Shown: positions 1 through 5,796 of the stretch, piece by piece | Layout: every line of letters begins with the position of its first letter | How positions within the stretch are numbered: the stretch's first letter is position 1 | Source of the DNA: JBGOUJ01 sp041477005 | Lineage (GTDB): Bacteria; Acidobacteriota; Terriglobia; Bryobacterales; JACQDG01 | NCBI GenBank assembly: GCA_041477005.1 | Contig: JBGOUJ010000347.1 | Coordinates: 1-8,351, forward strand | Length of the DNA stretch: 8,351 bases | Direction of reading: 5' to 3' | Position numbers and translations under genes: made by a program | Notes under the pieces: generated by a model | The model's database searches: none | Told to the model about the DNA's origin: nothing | What the model saw: the letters and a program-made list of their open reading frames with translations, nothing else

Positions 1-126
1 CGCGTGCCGCGCCACGTACTCCTTGAGCGCATCGCTGAACAGTCGGCTCCGGGACTTCCTCGTGCGCCGCGCGAGCCGCTCTGCTCCCTCGAACACCTCG
101 TCGGGAATCGAAACCGCGGTCTTCAT
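1..126 (-). CDS. Ribbon-helix-helix (CopG/MazE-like) antitoxin or regulator, 3' end outside window
   Basis: The reverse strand from 126 to the edge is open for 42 codons and reads MKTAVSIPDEVFEGAERLAR, then RRTRKSRSRLFSDALKEYVA. This is a typical RHH fold: a short beta strand (KTAVSIPDEV) for operator contact, then two helices separated by a KSRSRLF turn. Proteins of this type usually dimerise, bind their own promoter and neutralise a MazF/PemK- or VapC-type toxin encoded just downstream. Any toxin here would lie beyond the left edge, so the TA role is inferred. The start is set by the beginning of the conserved strand and by a promoter ending six bases upstream. The gene is divergent from the 286-1022 operon. 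It is recognised as RHH with good confidence; the exact family is not. Confidence 0.8.
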   Translation of the reverse strand, partial: MKTAVSIPDEVFEGAERLARRTRKSRSRLFSDALKEYVARHA

Positions 127-132
127 ACCTTT

Positions 133-161
133 AGTATAACCATGGCGTCGTGTTACGGCAA
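133..161 (-). promoter_or_regulatory. Sigma-70-like promoter giving a leaderless RHH transcript
   Basis: On the reverse strand, TTGCCG (161-156) is followed after exactly 17 bases by TATACT (138-133). Six bases (AAAGGT) then separate the -10 box from the ATG at 126. A start site seven bases past the -10 falls on the A of the start codon, so the mRNA would have no leader. AAAGG could look like a Shine-Dalgarno, but it is only one base from the ATG. The spacing is seen directly; leaderless use is inferred. Confidence 0.6.
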
Positions 162-186
162 GCGCATAGACCCTATGTTGGACGAG

Positions 187-204
187 CCGGTTTACTCTGC
201 TTTG
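187..204 (+). repeat. 18-bp repeat, copy 1 (possible RHH gene relic)
   Basis: CCGGTTTACTCTGCTTTG is identical to 930-947 inside the RHH part of the 642-1022 gene. In the matching frame the surroundings read EPVYSALRRAPLDATLP and end at TAA 244-246, compared with APVYSALKKAAADSGAT in the intact gene. The similarity therefore extends beyond the exact repeat. This suggests a decayed or recombined piece of an RHH 3' region lying within the promoter area of the operon. Confidence 0.55.
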
Positions 205-217
205 CGGCGGGCGCCGC

Positions 218-247
218 TTGACGCTACGCTGCCAGTGGTTCTATAAT
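218..247 (+). promoter_or_regulatory. Strong sigma-70-like promoter of the 286-1022 operon
   Basis: TTGACG (218-223) and a perfect TATAAT (242-247) are 18 bases apart. This is one of the best promoter matches in the window. Transcription would begin near 254, giving a leader of about 32 bases before the ATG at 286. It lies in the 159-bp divergent spacer opposite the promoter of the reverse RHH gene. An RHH protein from either side could bind here. Confidence 0.7.
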
Positions 248-285
248 TGGTAGCAGGTACCATAAATTATGAACCATGAAGGCGC

Positions 286-645
286 ATGACCCGAATTCGC
301 GAGAAGAAGTACGTCGTGGCCATTCCGATCCCCTACGTAGACCGAGAGCAAAAGAAGCTGGCGGTGTCGCAAGTGGAGAAGTGGACGCGGCTGGCGTTGA
401 AGGAATTGACTGAGTGCTTTGAAGGTGCAACCGTGTTCCCTGCGCTGGGAACAAACATTTTGGAGGGCGAGATCGTCTTCGAAGAAGGGCAGGTTTTGGT
501 GAAAGCTGCGTGCGATGACCGCGATGCGTTCCTGGCGAGACGAGATCGTATTCGGGCCTTCGCTGAGCGTATGGCAAGGGCCCTGAACCAGCACTCGGTT
601 TTCGTGCTTGGCTGCCCGTCGGATTCTTTCCTGATCGAACCATGA
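286..645 (+). CDS. Uncharacterised 119-aa protein, first gene of a two-gene operon
   Basis: I do not recognise this protein with confidence. It is soluble, with no signal peptide or membrane segment. It shows a beta strand (YVVAIPIPYVD), a helix with WTRLALKELTECF, then GATVFPALGTNILEGEIVFEE, a strand VLVKAACD, a helix around residues 80-100 and a final strand SVFVLGCPSDSFLIEP. This alternation with a GAT..P..G centre recalls small ferredoxin-like alpha/beta proteins, DUF3574-like in outline, but that is only a topological impression. The ATG follows a weak AAGG three bases upstream and lies about 32 bases from the predicted transcription start. Its stop overlaps the next start (ATGA, 642-645), so the two products are probably made together. 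The neighbouring RHH proteins suggest a TA or regulatory module, which is unproven. Confidence 0.75.
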   Translation: MTRIREKKYVVAIPIPYVDREQKKLAVSQVEKWTRLALKELTECFEGATVFPALGTNILEGEIVFEEGQVLVKAACDDRDAFLARRDRIRAFAERMARALNQHSVFVLGCPSDSFLIEP

Positions 646-1022
646 AGAAATCAACCGTTAATTTCATTGAAATCGTTCCTGATCCTGAGCTGGAGAAACT
701 TGAGAAAAAAGCGACAGAAGCGGTGAGGCGCTTCTACCCTGATTCCGCATCGGTGAAATTGTATCGGACGGCCGCTGGCAAGGTCGGATGCCAAATGCAG
801 GTTGCCATAGTTCCAGGGGAGCGCAAGCGGCTTCACGAGACGTATCGTGCCGTGATGAAGGCGCTGGGGGAAAAGCGAGGCCGGCGGGCCGGGATGAAGA
901 CGGTCCAGACGAAACTGCGCCTACCCGCGCCGGTTTACTCTGCTTTGAAGAAGGCAGCCGCGGATTCGGGTGCGACGATGTCCAGCGTAGTCGCAGATTC
1001 CTTGCTTGCAAGATTTCAATAG
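642..1022 (+). CDS. Unknown N-terminal domain fused to a C-terminal ribbon-helix-helix domain (126 aa)
   Basis: Residues 1-80 form an unrecognised alpha/beta domain: strand VNFIEIVP, charged helix ELEKLEKKATEAVRRFYP, strands SVKLYRTA and KVGCQMQVAIVP, then helix RLHETYRAVMKALG. A basic linker (EKRGRRAG) leads to residues 85-126, which read MKTVQTKLRLPAPVYSALKK and onward to a helix ending SSVVADSLLARFQ. That is a compact RHH DNA-binding unit. Methionine 85 (codon at 894) aligns with the natural start of the RHH gene at 126-1, so the gene may be a fusion, or the RHH part may also be translated alone. It overlaps the preceding gene by four bases. RHH proteins commonly repress their own operon, and this one could act on the strong upstream promoter. 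TA function is an inference; I see no known toxin motif in either gene. Confidence 0.75.
   Translation: MKKSTVNFIEIVPDPELEKLEKKATEAVRRFYPDSASVKLYRTAAGKVGCQMQVAIVPGERKRLHETYRAVMKALGEKRGRRAGMKTVQTKLRLPAPVYSALKKAAADSGATMSSVVADSLLARFQ
930..947 (+). repeat. 18-bp repeat, copy 2 (inside the RHH domain)
   Basis: CCGGTTTACTCTGCTTTG is identical to 187-204. Here it encodes the strand-to-helix turn of the RHH domain (PVYSAL). The two copies are 743 bp apart in the same orientation, so recombination between them would delete the operon promoter and most of both genes. Confidence 0.6.
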
Positions 1023-1191
1023 GAGCGGCGCCTCACCCAGCCCAGTGGATACGAAGCACGAAGACCGAGCATGCCGGTCCCAACCACGGCAAGGGCGCCT
1101 ACCGGGGTCCAAGAAAGCAAGCGGAACGCGAGAGTAACAAAATCCGCCGGCGCAACGCCCCGCGCCAGACACTGCGACTCCACCCGCCTCC

Positions 1192-1219
1192 TTGACGCGC
1201 GCCACCCGCTGATTATATC
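1192..1219 (+). promoter_or_regulatory. Sigma-70-like promoter for the beta-propeller operon
   Basis: TTGACG (1192-1197) is followed after 16 bases by TATATC (1214-1219). The predicted start is near 1226, giving a leader of about 32 bases to the ATG at 1258. The preceding interval from 1023 holds no convincing gene or terminator hairpin. Confidence 0.55.
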
Positions 1220-1257
1220 TTGGGGGCGTCCCTAGTATCCGGTTGGAAGAGTCTCTT

Positions 1258-3471
1258 ATGCTACAGCGGTACCTCATTCTCCTCCTCTGTTTTGCTTCCT
1301 TAACGCTCGCGCAGCAGATCGGCTCAGTCGGCGAGTGGCCGGACTGGCGCGGGCCCGATCGCAATGGCACATCCAAGGAGAAAGCCCTGCCCGAGAAATG
1401 GTCGCTCGCCGGGCAGAACCTGGCCTGGAAGGCGCCCTATGGCGGGCGCTCCGCGCCGATCGTCCTCGGCGATCACCTGTACCTCGAAAACACGGCCGGC
1501 AAGGGCGAAACCGAGCAGGAGCGGCTCCTGTGCTTCAACGCCGACACCGGCAAGCTGCTCTGGGAGTACAAGTTCAACCTGTTTCAGAGCGACGTGCCGG
1601 CGCACCGCGTGGCCTGGGCGTCGCCGGCGGCCGATCCCGAGACCGGCAACGTGTACGCCTTCGGCGTCAACAACCTGCTGACGGCGCTCACCAAAGACGG
1701 CAAGAAGCTGTGGGAGCGTTCCATCACCGAAGAGTTTTCCCCGTTCACCACCCACGGCGGCCGCACCGTCTCGCCGATGATCGATGGAAGCCTCCTCATC
1801 GTCAGCACGCCCACCTCGACCTGGGGCACGATGGCAAACCGCGCCCAGCGCTTCATCGCGCTCGACAAGCGCACCGGCCAGATCGTATGGATCAGCACGC
1901 CGGGCGGCCGCCCGTATGACACCAGCTACGCCCCGATGAGTATCGCCACCGTCAATGGCGTGCGGCTGCTGGTGACCGGCGGGGCCGACGGCGCCGCCCT
2001 GGCCATGAAGCCGCAGACCGGGGAGCCGGTGTGGAACCTGGTGATCGCCAAGCGCGGCCTCAACACCGGGATCGCCGTGACTGGAAAATACGGGATCTTG
2101 TCCCACAGCGAAGAGAACCTGGATAGCAACGAAATGGGCATGATCGCCGCCTTCGACGTCACCGGCAAAGGGAAGCTCGGCAAGGAAAGCATCAAGTGGG
2201 CCGTCAAGGGATTCATGGGCGGGTTTTCCTCGCCCGTGATCGACGGGGACCGTATCTACCAGGCCGACAACGCCTCGAATCTCTTTGCCTTCGACGTGGA
2301 GACGGGCCGCCAGCTCTGGAAGCAGAACCTCGGCACCATCCAGAAAGCGTCGGTCGCGTTCGGCGACGGCAAGATCTACGTCGGCAGCGAGACCGGCAAG
2401 TTCTACATCCTGCGGCCGCATGCCGATCGTTGCGAGGTATTGAGCGAGGTGGAACTGCCGCTCAGCGACCAGGGCCTGGCGTCGCAAAAGATTCCCGAGC
2501 CGGTAGTGGCTTCGGCCGCGATCGCCCGCGGCCGGGTTTACTTCGTTTCGAGCGACGCGCTGTATGCCATCGGCCCAAAGAGGACGCCGGTCAAGCCCTG
2601 GAAGCCGGTAACGCAAGCCATGGATCCCGGGCAGGGCGCGCCGGCCTGGGTGCAGGTCGAGCCGACCGAGATGGTGCTCAAGCCCGGCGACGCGGTCCAG
2701 TTGCACGCGCGGCTCTTCGACGCGGCGGGCCGCTTCCTGCGGGAAGAGAAGGCGGCGACGTGGTCGCTGCAGGGCCTGAAGGGCACGGTGACCGATGGCA
2801 AGCTCGCCATCGCGCCGGATAAAGTGGGGCAGGCCGGACTGATTAAGGCCACAGTGGGAGGCATCACGGGCGAGGCCCGCGCCCGCGTCATCCCGCCGCT
2901 GCCGTGGAGCGAGACGTTCGACTCCTACCCCGTCGGGAGCGTGCCGCCGCAGTGGGTGAGCGCCACTACCGGCCGTCTCCAGGTGAGCGAGCTCGACGGC
3001 CAGAAGGTTCTCGAGAAGTTACCCAACGAAACACTGTTCAAGCGTATCCGCGTCTTCATGGGGCCGGCCGACTGGTCCAATTACACCGTCGAGGCCGACA
3101 TTCGGATCAACGAAAAGCGCCGCCAGATGGGCGACGCCGGCATCGTCGCGCAGCGCTACACGCTGGTGGCGTTCGGCAACAACCAGCGGCTGGAGATGAA
3201 TTCCTGGCAGCCGGAGGTCGCGCGGGCCGCCGCCGCGCCGTTCGCCTGGAAACCGAACACGTGGTATCGCCTCAAGCTGCGCGTGGAGAACACCTCCGAT
3301 GGCAAAACACGCATTCGCGGCAAAGCCTGGCCGGCGGCCGAGTCCGAGCCGGAGGGCTGGCTGATCGACCGCGTCGACCCGATTCCAAACAAGCAGGGCA
3401 GTCCCGGCCTGTTCGCCGACGCCCAGTTTGGAGCGTATTTCGATAACCTGAAGGTGTACCCGAACCAATGA
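1258..3471 (+). CDS. Secreted PQQ-like beta-propeller protein with Ig-like and concanavalin-like C-terminal domains
   Basis: The protein has 737 aa. A Sec signal (MLQRYLILLLCFASLTLA, then QQ) leads to an exported protein. After WPDWRGPDRNGTS, residues about 90-440 carry repeated propeller blades with the pattern aliphatic-x-A/F-x-x-x-T-G-x-x-x-W: LLCFNADTGKLLWEY, FIALDKRTGQIVW, ALAMKPQTGEPVW and LFAFDVETGRQLW. Residues about 464-548 look like a bacterial Ig-like domain (VQVEPTEMVLKPGDAVQLHA). Residues about 550-737, from WSETFDSYPVG to YFDNLKVYPNQ, resemble a concanavalin/LamG-type sandwich. Such propellers (BamB/quinoprotein dehydrogenase fold) are often scaffolds, and no catalytic quinoprotein residues could be assigned. 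The ATG at 1258 is preferred over the in-frame TTG at 1243 because GGAAGAG lies seven bases upstream and the signal peptide then starts cleanly. Four bases overlap the next gene. The extracellular carbohydrate- or surface-binding role is inferred from the domains. Confidence 0.9.
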   Translation: MLQRYLILLLCFASLTLAQQIGSVGEWPDWRGPDRNGTSKEKALPEKWSLAGQNLAWKAPYGGRSAPIVLGDHLYLENTAGKGETEQERLLCFNADTGKLLWEYKFNLFQSDVPAHRVAWASPAADPETGNVYAFGVNNLLTALTKDGKKLWERSITEEFSPFTTHGGRTVSPMIDGSLLIVSTPTSTWGTMANRAQRFIALDKRTGQIVWISTPGGRPYDTSYAPMSIATVNGVRLLVTGGADGAALAMKPQTGEPVWNLVIAKRGLNTGIAVTGKYGILSHSEENLDSNEMGMIAAFDVTGKGKLGKESIKWAVKGFMGGFSSPVIDGDRIYQADNASNLFAFDVETGRQLWKQNLGTIQKASVAFGDGKIYVGSETGKFYILRPHADRCEVLSEVELPLSDQGLASQKIPEPVVASAAIARGRVYFVSSDALYAIGPKRTPVKPWKPVTQAMDPGQGAPAWVQVEPTEMVLKPGDAVQLHARLFDAAGRFLREEKAATWSLQGLKGTVTDGKLAIAPDKVGQAGLIKATVGGITGEARARVIPPLPWSETFDSYPVGSVPPQWVSATTGRLQVSELDGQKVLEKLPNETLFKRIRVFMGPADWSNYTVEADIRINEKRRQMGDAGIVAQRYTLVAFGNNQRLEMNSWQPEVARAAAAPFAWKPNTWYRLKLRVENTSDGKTRIRGKAWPAAESEPEGWLIDRVDPIPNKQGSPGLFADAQFGAYFDNLKVYPNQ

Positions 3472-4865
3472 GCCATCTTATGCGCAGACGCGAGTTTGTC
3501 TTCAGCGGCGCCGCCGCTTTGCTCTACCCCAGGCGTGCCTCAGCCAGCGATCCCGGCACCGGCGACTGGCCGATGTGGGGCGGGACGCCCGACCGCAACA
3601 TGGTCTCGTCAATGAAAGGCATCCCCACCTCCTGGGACATCAAGACCAAGAAGAACGTGAAGTGGGTGGCCCAGCTCGGCTCCCAGAGCTATGGCAACGC
3701 GGTGGTGGCGGGCGGGCAGGTCTACGCCGGCACCAACAACGAGCTGGTGCGCAACCCCAAAGAGGGTGGCGACCGCGGCGTGCTGATGTGCTTCCACGAA
3801 TCGGACGGAAAATTCCTCTGGCAGCACACCAACGAGAAGTTGCCGGCGGGCCGCGCCAATGACTGGCCTTATCAGGGCGTGTGCTCCTCGCCGCTGGTCG
3901 AGGGAAGCCGCCTCTACTACACCACCAACCGCTGCGAGGTGGTGTGCCTGGATACGCACGGAGACGGCAACGGCGGGCCTAAGATCATCTGGAAGTTCGA
4001 CATGATGGAGGAGGTCGGATCGCAGCCGCACAACATGGCCAATTCCTCGCCGGTGTCTTACCAGGACCTGATCTTTGTCAGCACCGCCAACGGACAGGAT
4101 GAGAGCCACGTGCACATTCCCTCGCCGCGCGCGCCGGCGATCATCGCGATCAACAAAAACACCGGCAAGCTCGCCTGGGAGGACAATTCGGTCGGCGAGC
4201 GCATCCTGCACGGGCAATGGGCCTCGGCGACGGTCGCCAAGATCGGCGACGTGGTGCAGGTGATCCATCCGCAAGGTGACGGCTGGGTGCGCGGCTACGA
4301 AGCGCTGACCGGAAAGAAACTGTGGGAGTTCGACACCAACCCCAAGGATTCGGTTTGGCCGAAGACGCGCAATGAAACCATCTCCACGCCGGTGGCGGTT
4401 GACAACGTCGTGTACGAGGCGAACGGCCAGGATCCCGAGCACGGGGAAGGCGTGGGGCATCTCTACGCGATCGACGCCACCAAGCGGGGTGATATCACCA
4501 ACAGCGGCCGGATCTGGCACTACGATAAGATCCGTCGATCCATCTCGACCGGCTCCATCTACAACGGGCTGCTGTTTTATGCCGATTTCAGCGGATTCCT
4601 GCACTGTCTCGACGCCAAGACCGGAAAGCCGCACTGGACGCATGACATGCTGGCGGCCGTCTGGGGATCGCCGATCGTGATCAACGGGAAGGTCTACCTG
4701 GGCGACGAGGACGGCGACGTGGTGGTGCTGGAGGCGAGCAAAGAGAAGAAGCTGCTCGCCGAGATGAACATGGGCAGCTCGGTCTACGCCACGGCGGTCC
4801 CCGCCAACGGCACGCTGTTCCTCATGAACCGCAACCAGCTCTGGGCGCTGTCGGAGGGGAAATGA
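3468..4865 (+). CDS. Exported PQQ-like beta-propeller protein with Tat-like signal
   Basis: The protein has 465 aa, or 461 aa if started at the second ATG (3480). The N-terminus MRRREFVFSGAAALL followed by ASA is a twin-arginine-like signal, suggesting folding before export. DWPMWGGTPDRNMVS is the family's opening motif. Blades follow through the whole protein: VLMCFHESDGKFLWQH, AIIAINKNTGKLAWED, VRGYEALTGKKLWEFD, LHCLDAKTGKPHWTHD and a final LFLMNRNQLWALSEGK. This gives about seven or eight blades with no extra domain. The 3468 start overlaps the previous stop as ATGA and has AAGGTG 11 bases upstream. The overlap implies that both propellers are made from one transcript, likely as partners or successive secreted products. 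Substrate and function are unknown. Part of it (4233-4471) is closely mirrored by the relic at 5241-5473. Confidence 0.9.
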   Translation: MSHLMRRREFVFSGAAALLYPRRASASDPGTGDWPMWGGTPDRNMVSSMKGIPTSWDIKTKKNVKWVAQLGSQSYGNAVVAGGQVYAGTNNELVRNPKEGGDRGVLMCFHESDGKFLWQHTNEKLPAGRANDWPYQGVCSSPLVEGSRLYYTTNRCEVVCLDTHGDGNGGPKIIWKFDMMEEVGSQPHNMANSSPVSYQDLIFVSTANGQDESHVHIPSPRAPAIIAINKNTGKLAWEDNSVGERILHGQWASATVAKIGDVVQVIHPQGDGWVRGYEALTGKKLWEFDTNPKDSVWPKTRNETISTPVAVDNVVYEANGQDPEHGEGVGHLYAIDATKRGDITNSGRIWHYDKIRRSISTGSIYNGLLFYADFSGFLHCLDAKTGKPHWTHDMLAAVWGSPIVINGKVYLGDEDGDVVVLEASKEKKLLAEMNMGSSVYATAVPANGTLFLMNRNQLWALSEGK

Positions 4866-4876
4866 GCACCACCGAA

Positions 4877-4894
4877 AACGCGGGGAACGCGGGG
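4877..4894 (+). repeat. Two tandem 9-bp units AACGCGGGG
   Basis: AACGCGGGG is repeated exactly twice in the 42-bp gap between the propeller gene and the DUF433 gene, just ahead of the latter's AGGCGGAG ribosome-binding region. It may be slippage or a small binding site; no function can be assigned. Confidence 0.5.
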
Positions 4895-4907
4895 AATAGG
4901 CGGAGCC

Positions 4908-5138
4908 ATGGCTGAGAGAATCGCAGTTGATCCTCAGATCCATTTCGGGAAACCCTGCGTTGCCGGTACCAGGATCCCCGTCCAGGCTGTTCTGGAGCTG
5001 GTCAGCGAGGGAATCTCTTTCGAAAAAATAATAGAGGACTACTACCCCGATCTCAAAGTCGAAGACCTTCGAGCCTGTGGGCGGTACGCGATCGAGGTGC
5101 TCGCTGTGGAGGACCTTCACATAGCAGCGCCGCCATGA
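4908..5138 (+). CDS. DUF433 antitoxin (76 aa)
   Basis: The sequence IAVDPQIHFGKPCVAGTRIP followed by VQAVLELVSEGISFEKII, then YYPDLKVEDLRACGRYA, is the hallmark of the DUF433 family: a D-x-x-x-x-x-G-K-P-x-x-x-G-T-R-I-P turn and a winged-helix-like HTH. These are putative type II antitoxins, usually paired with a DUF5615 PIN-like toxin encoded directly downstream. That arrangement is seen here, with an ATGA overlap at 5135-5138. The length is full for the family. The start at 4908 has an AGG/GGAG region just upstream. The partner toxin is broken (see 5135-5240), so this antitoxin may be an orphan. It lies 42 bp after the propeller operon and could be transcribed from it. Confidence 0.9.
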   Translation: MAERIAVDPQIHFGKPCVAGTRIPVQAVLELVSEGISFEKIIEDYYPDLKVEDLRACGRYAIEVLAVEDLHIAAPP

Positions 5139-5240
5139 GGCTTTTTCTGGACCAGGATGTCCATGCCGTCACTGCCCGTTCCTTAGAGACCTCGGCCACG
5201 ATGCTGTTTTGGCTGGCGAGGTTGGCTGCGCTCAGGCTAG
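5135..5240 (+). pseudogene. DUF5615 (PIN-like) toxin, frameshifted and truncated
   Basis: The frame starts MRLFLDQDVHAVTAR, the typical DUF5615 N-terminus with a conserved LDQDV acidic motif. At 5179-5180 the expected reading shifts. In the other frame the sequence continues FLRDLGHDAVLAGEVG and CAQAR, which is again family-like. A single T missing from a T run (CGTTCC instead of CGTTTCC) explains this. The intact frame instead ends after 36 codons at TAA 5243-5245. Family homology also stops near 5240, where a beta-propeller fragment begins, so the C-terminal two thirds is gone. The gene cannot encode a full toxin even if the frameshift were a sequencing error. Predicted original role: nuclease-type toxin partner of the DUF433 gene. 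Confidence 0.8.
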
Positions 5241-5473
5241 GTTAAGGTCGGGGACGTGCAGGTGGTAATGGGGGAGGGGGACGGCTGGGTGCGCAGCTAT
5301 GAGGCGATGACCGGCCAGAAGCTCTGGGAGTTCGACCTGAACCCCAAGGACTCGGTTTCGCTGAAGACGCGCAATGGGGTGATCTCGACGCCGGTGATCT
5401 GAGAGAACAAGGTATTCATTGCCAACCGGCAGGACCCGAGCACGGCGTGGGAGTCGGCCACCTGTACGCGATT
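5241..5473 (+). pseudogene. Internal fragment of a PQQ-like beta-propeller gene
   Basis: The frame from 5241 reads VKVGDVQVVMGEGDGWVRSY, EAMTGQKLWEFDLNPKDSV and KTRNGVISTPVI, then hits TGA at 5400-5402. It continues ENKVFIANRQDP and, after a one-base frameshift near 5436, EHGVGVGHLYAI. This matches 4233-4471 of the intact propeller gene nearly residue for residue, but differs at many positions, and some residues (ENKVFIAN) look closer to the wider family. It is therefore a relic of a different paralogue rather than a fresh copy. It lacks both ends and begins exactly where the DUF5615 relic stops. Confidence 0.85.
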
Positions 5474-5477
5474 CGCC

Positions 5478-5566
5478 ATGATGTGGCCCGCTCTCGAGTA
5501 CCGCATCAGCTTGCCATTCCGCGTGATGAGCGCCAGATCATACGCCCTGGCAAGGTTTGCTGAGTG
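5478..5566 (-). pseudogene. Possible C-terminal remnant of a PIN (VapC) toxin
   Basis: Read on the reverse strand after a stop at 5569-5567, this stretch gives HSANLARAYDLALITRNGKL and then MRYSRAGHIMA. The shape A-x-A-x-x-Y-x-L-x-L-I-T-R-(D/N)-x-x-L resembles the last helix and strand of VapC PIN domains, where the D of T-x-D is the final acidic residue; here it is N. No start or N-terminal half adjoins it. The frame is short and the call rests on pattern memory only. Alternatively it is chance coding in a junk interval between two relics. Confidence 0.3.
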
Positions 5567-5586
5567 CTAACGGGTGGTTCCCACGG

Positions 5587-5592
5587 TACAAT
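5587..5592 (+). promoter_or_regulatory. -10 box TACAAT placed for a leaderless transcript
   Basis: TACAAT is followed by six bases (AAGAGT) and then the GTG start at 5599, so the predicted first transcribed base is the start codon. The -35 is poor (TGCTAA at 5565-5570, 16-base spacer). The geometry is the same as that of the RHH gene at 126-1. Confidence 0.45.
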
Positions 5593-5598
5593 AAGAGT

Positions 5599-5796
5599 GT
5601 GAGAAGCGTCACGGTCACGATCTACGCCAGCTTCGACGAAGCCGACGAAGCCGACCGCGCGAAATACCGTTCTATGACCCCTCAAGAGCGCCTCGAGCTG
5701 ATCTCCCAACTGCGCGCCCTGATTCACGGACCGGACGATGCCTCTGCACCCAGACTGGAAAGAGTTCTTACAATTACTGAACTCTCGCGGAGTTGA
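5599..5796 (+). CDS. Small antitoxin-like partner of the downstream nucleotidyltransferase (65 aa)
   Basis: The protein begins with strands SVTVTIYASFDEADEADRAK, goes on to YRSMTPQERLELISQLRAL, and ends LERVLTITELSRS. The pattern strand, S-F-x-E-A-x-x-A-D-x-x-x-Y, T-P-x-x-R-L-x-L, then ER-V-x-x-x-x-E-L-S is one I associate with small proteins encoded directly before DUF6036-type nucleotidyltransferases in Acidobacteria and similar genomes. It probably binds and restrains that enzyme. The GTG at 5599 is preferred over the upstream ATG at 5557, because family-like sequence begins there and the -10 box sits six bases before it. The 59-base overlap with the next gene implies coordinated expression. 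A DEADEAD run comes from a GACGAAGCC duplication. It is one of the few TA pairs here with both members intact. Confidence 0.75.
   Translation: MRSVTVTIYASFDEADEADRAKYRSMTPQERLELISQLRALIHGPDDASAPRLERVLTITELSRS

Noticed and set aside
1023..1120. Reverse-strand reading PVGALAVVGTGMLGLRAS resembling a PEP-CTERM sorting tail
   Set aside because: No PEP motif, no upstream protein in frame and no start; probably chance in GC-rich sequence.
1324..2706. Long reverse-strand open frame opposite the first propeller gene
   Set aside because: Same mirror effect; no recognisable domain or ribosome-binding site.
3609..5120. Long reverse-strand open frame of about 500 codons opposite the second propeller gene
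   Set aside because: Mirror frame of a GC-rich gene: composition is H/R/V/D-rich with no domain, and the plus-strand protein is clearly real.
5634..5660. GACGAAGCC tandem duplication as a binding site
   Set aside because: It is coding sequence for DEADEAD in the small antitoxin-like gene; simple codon repetition explains it.
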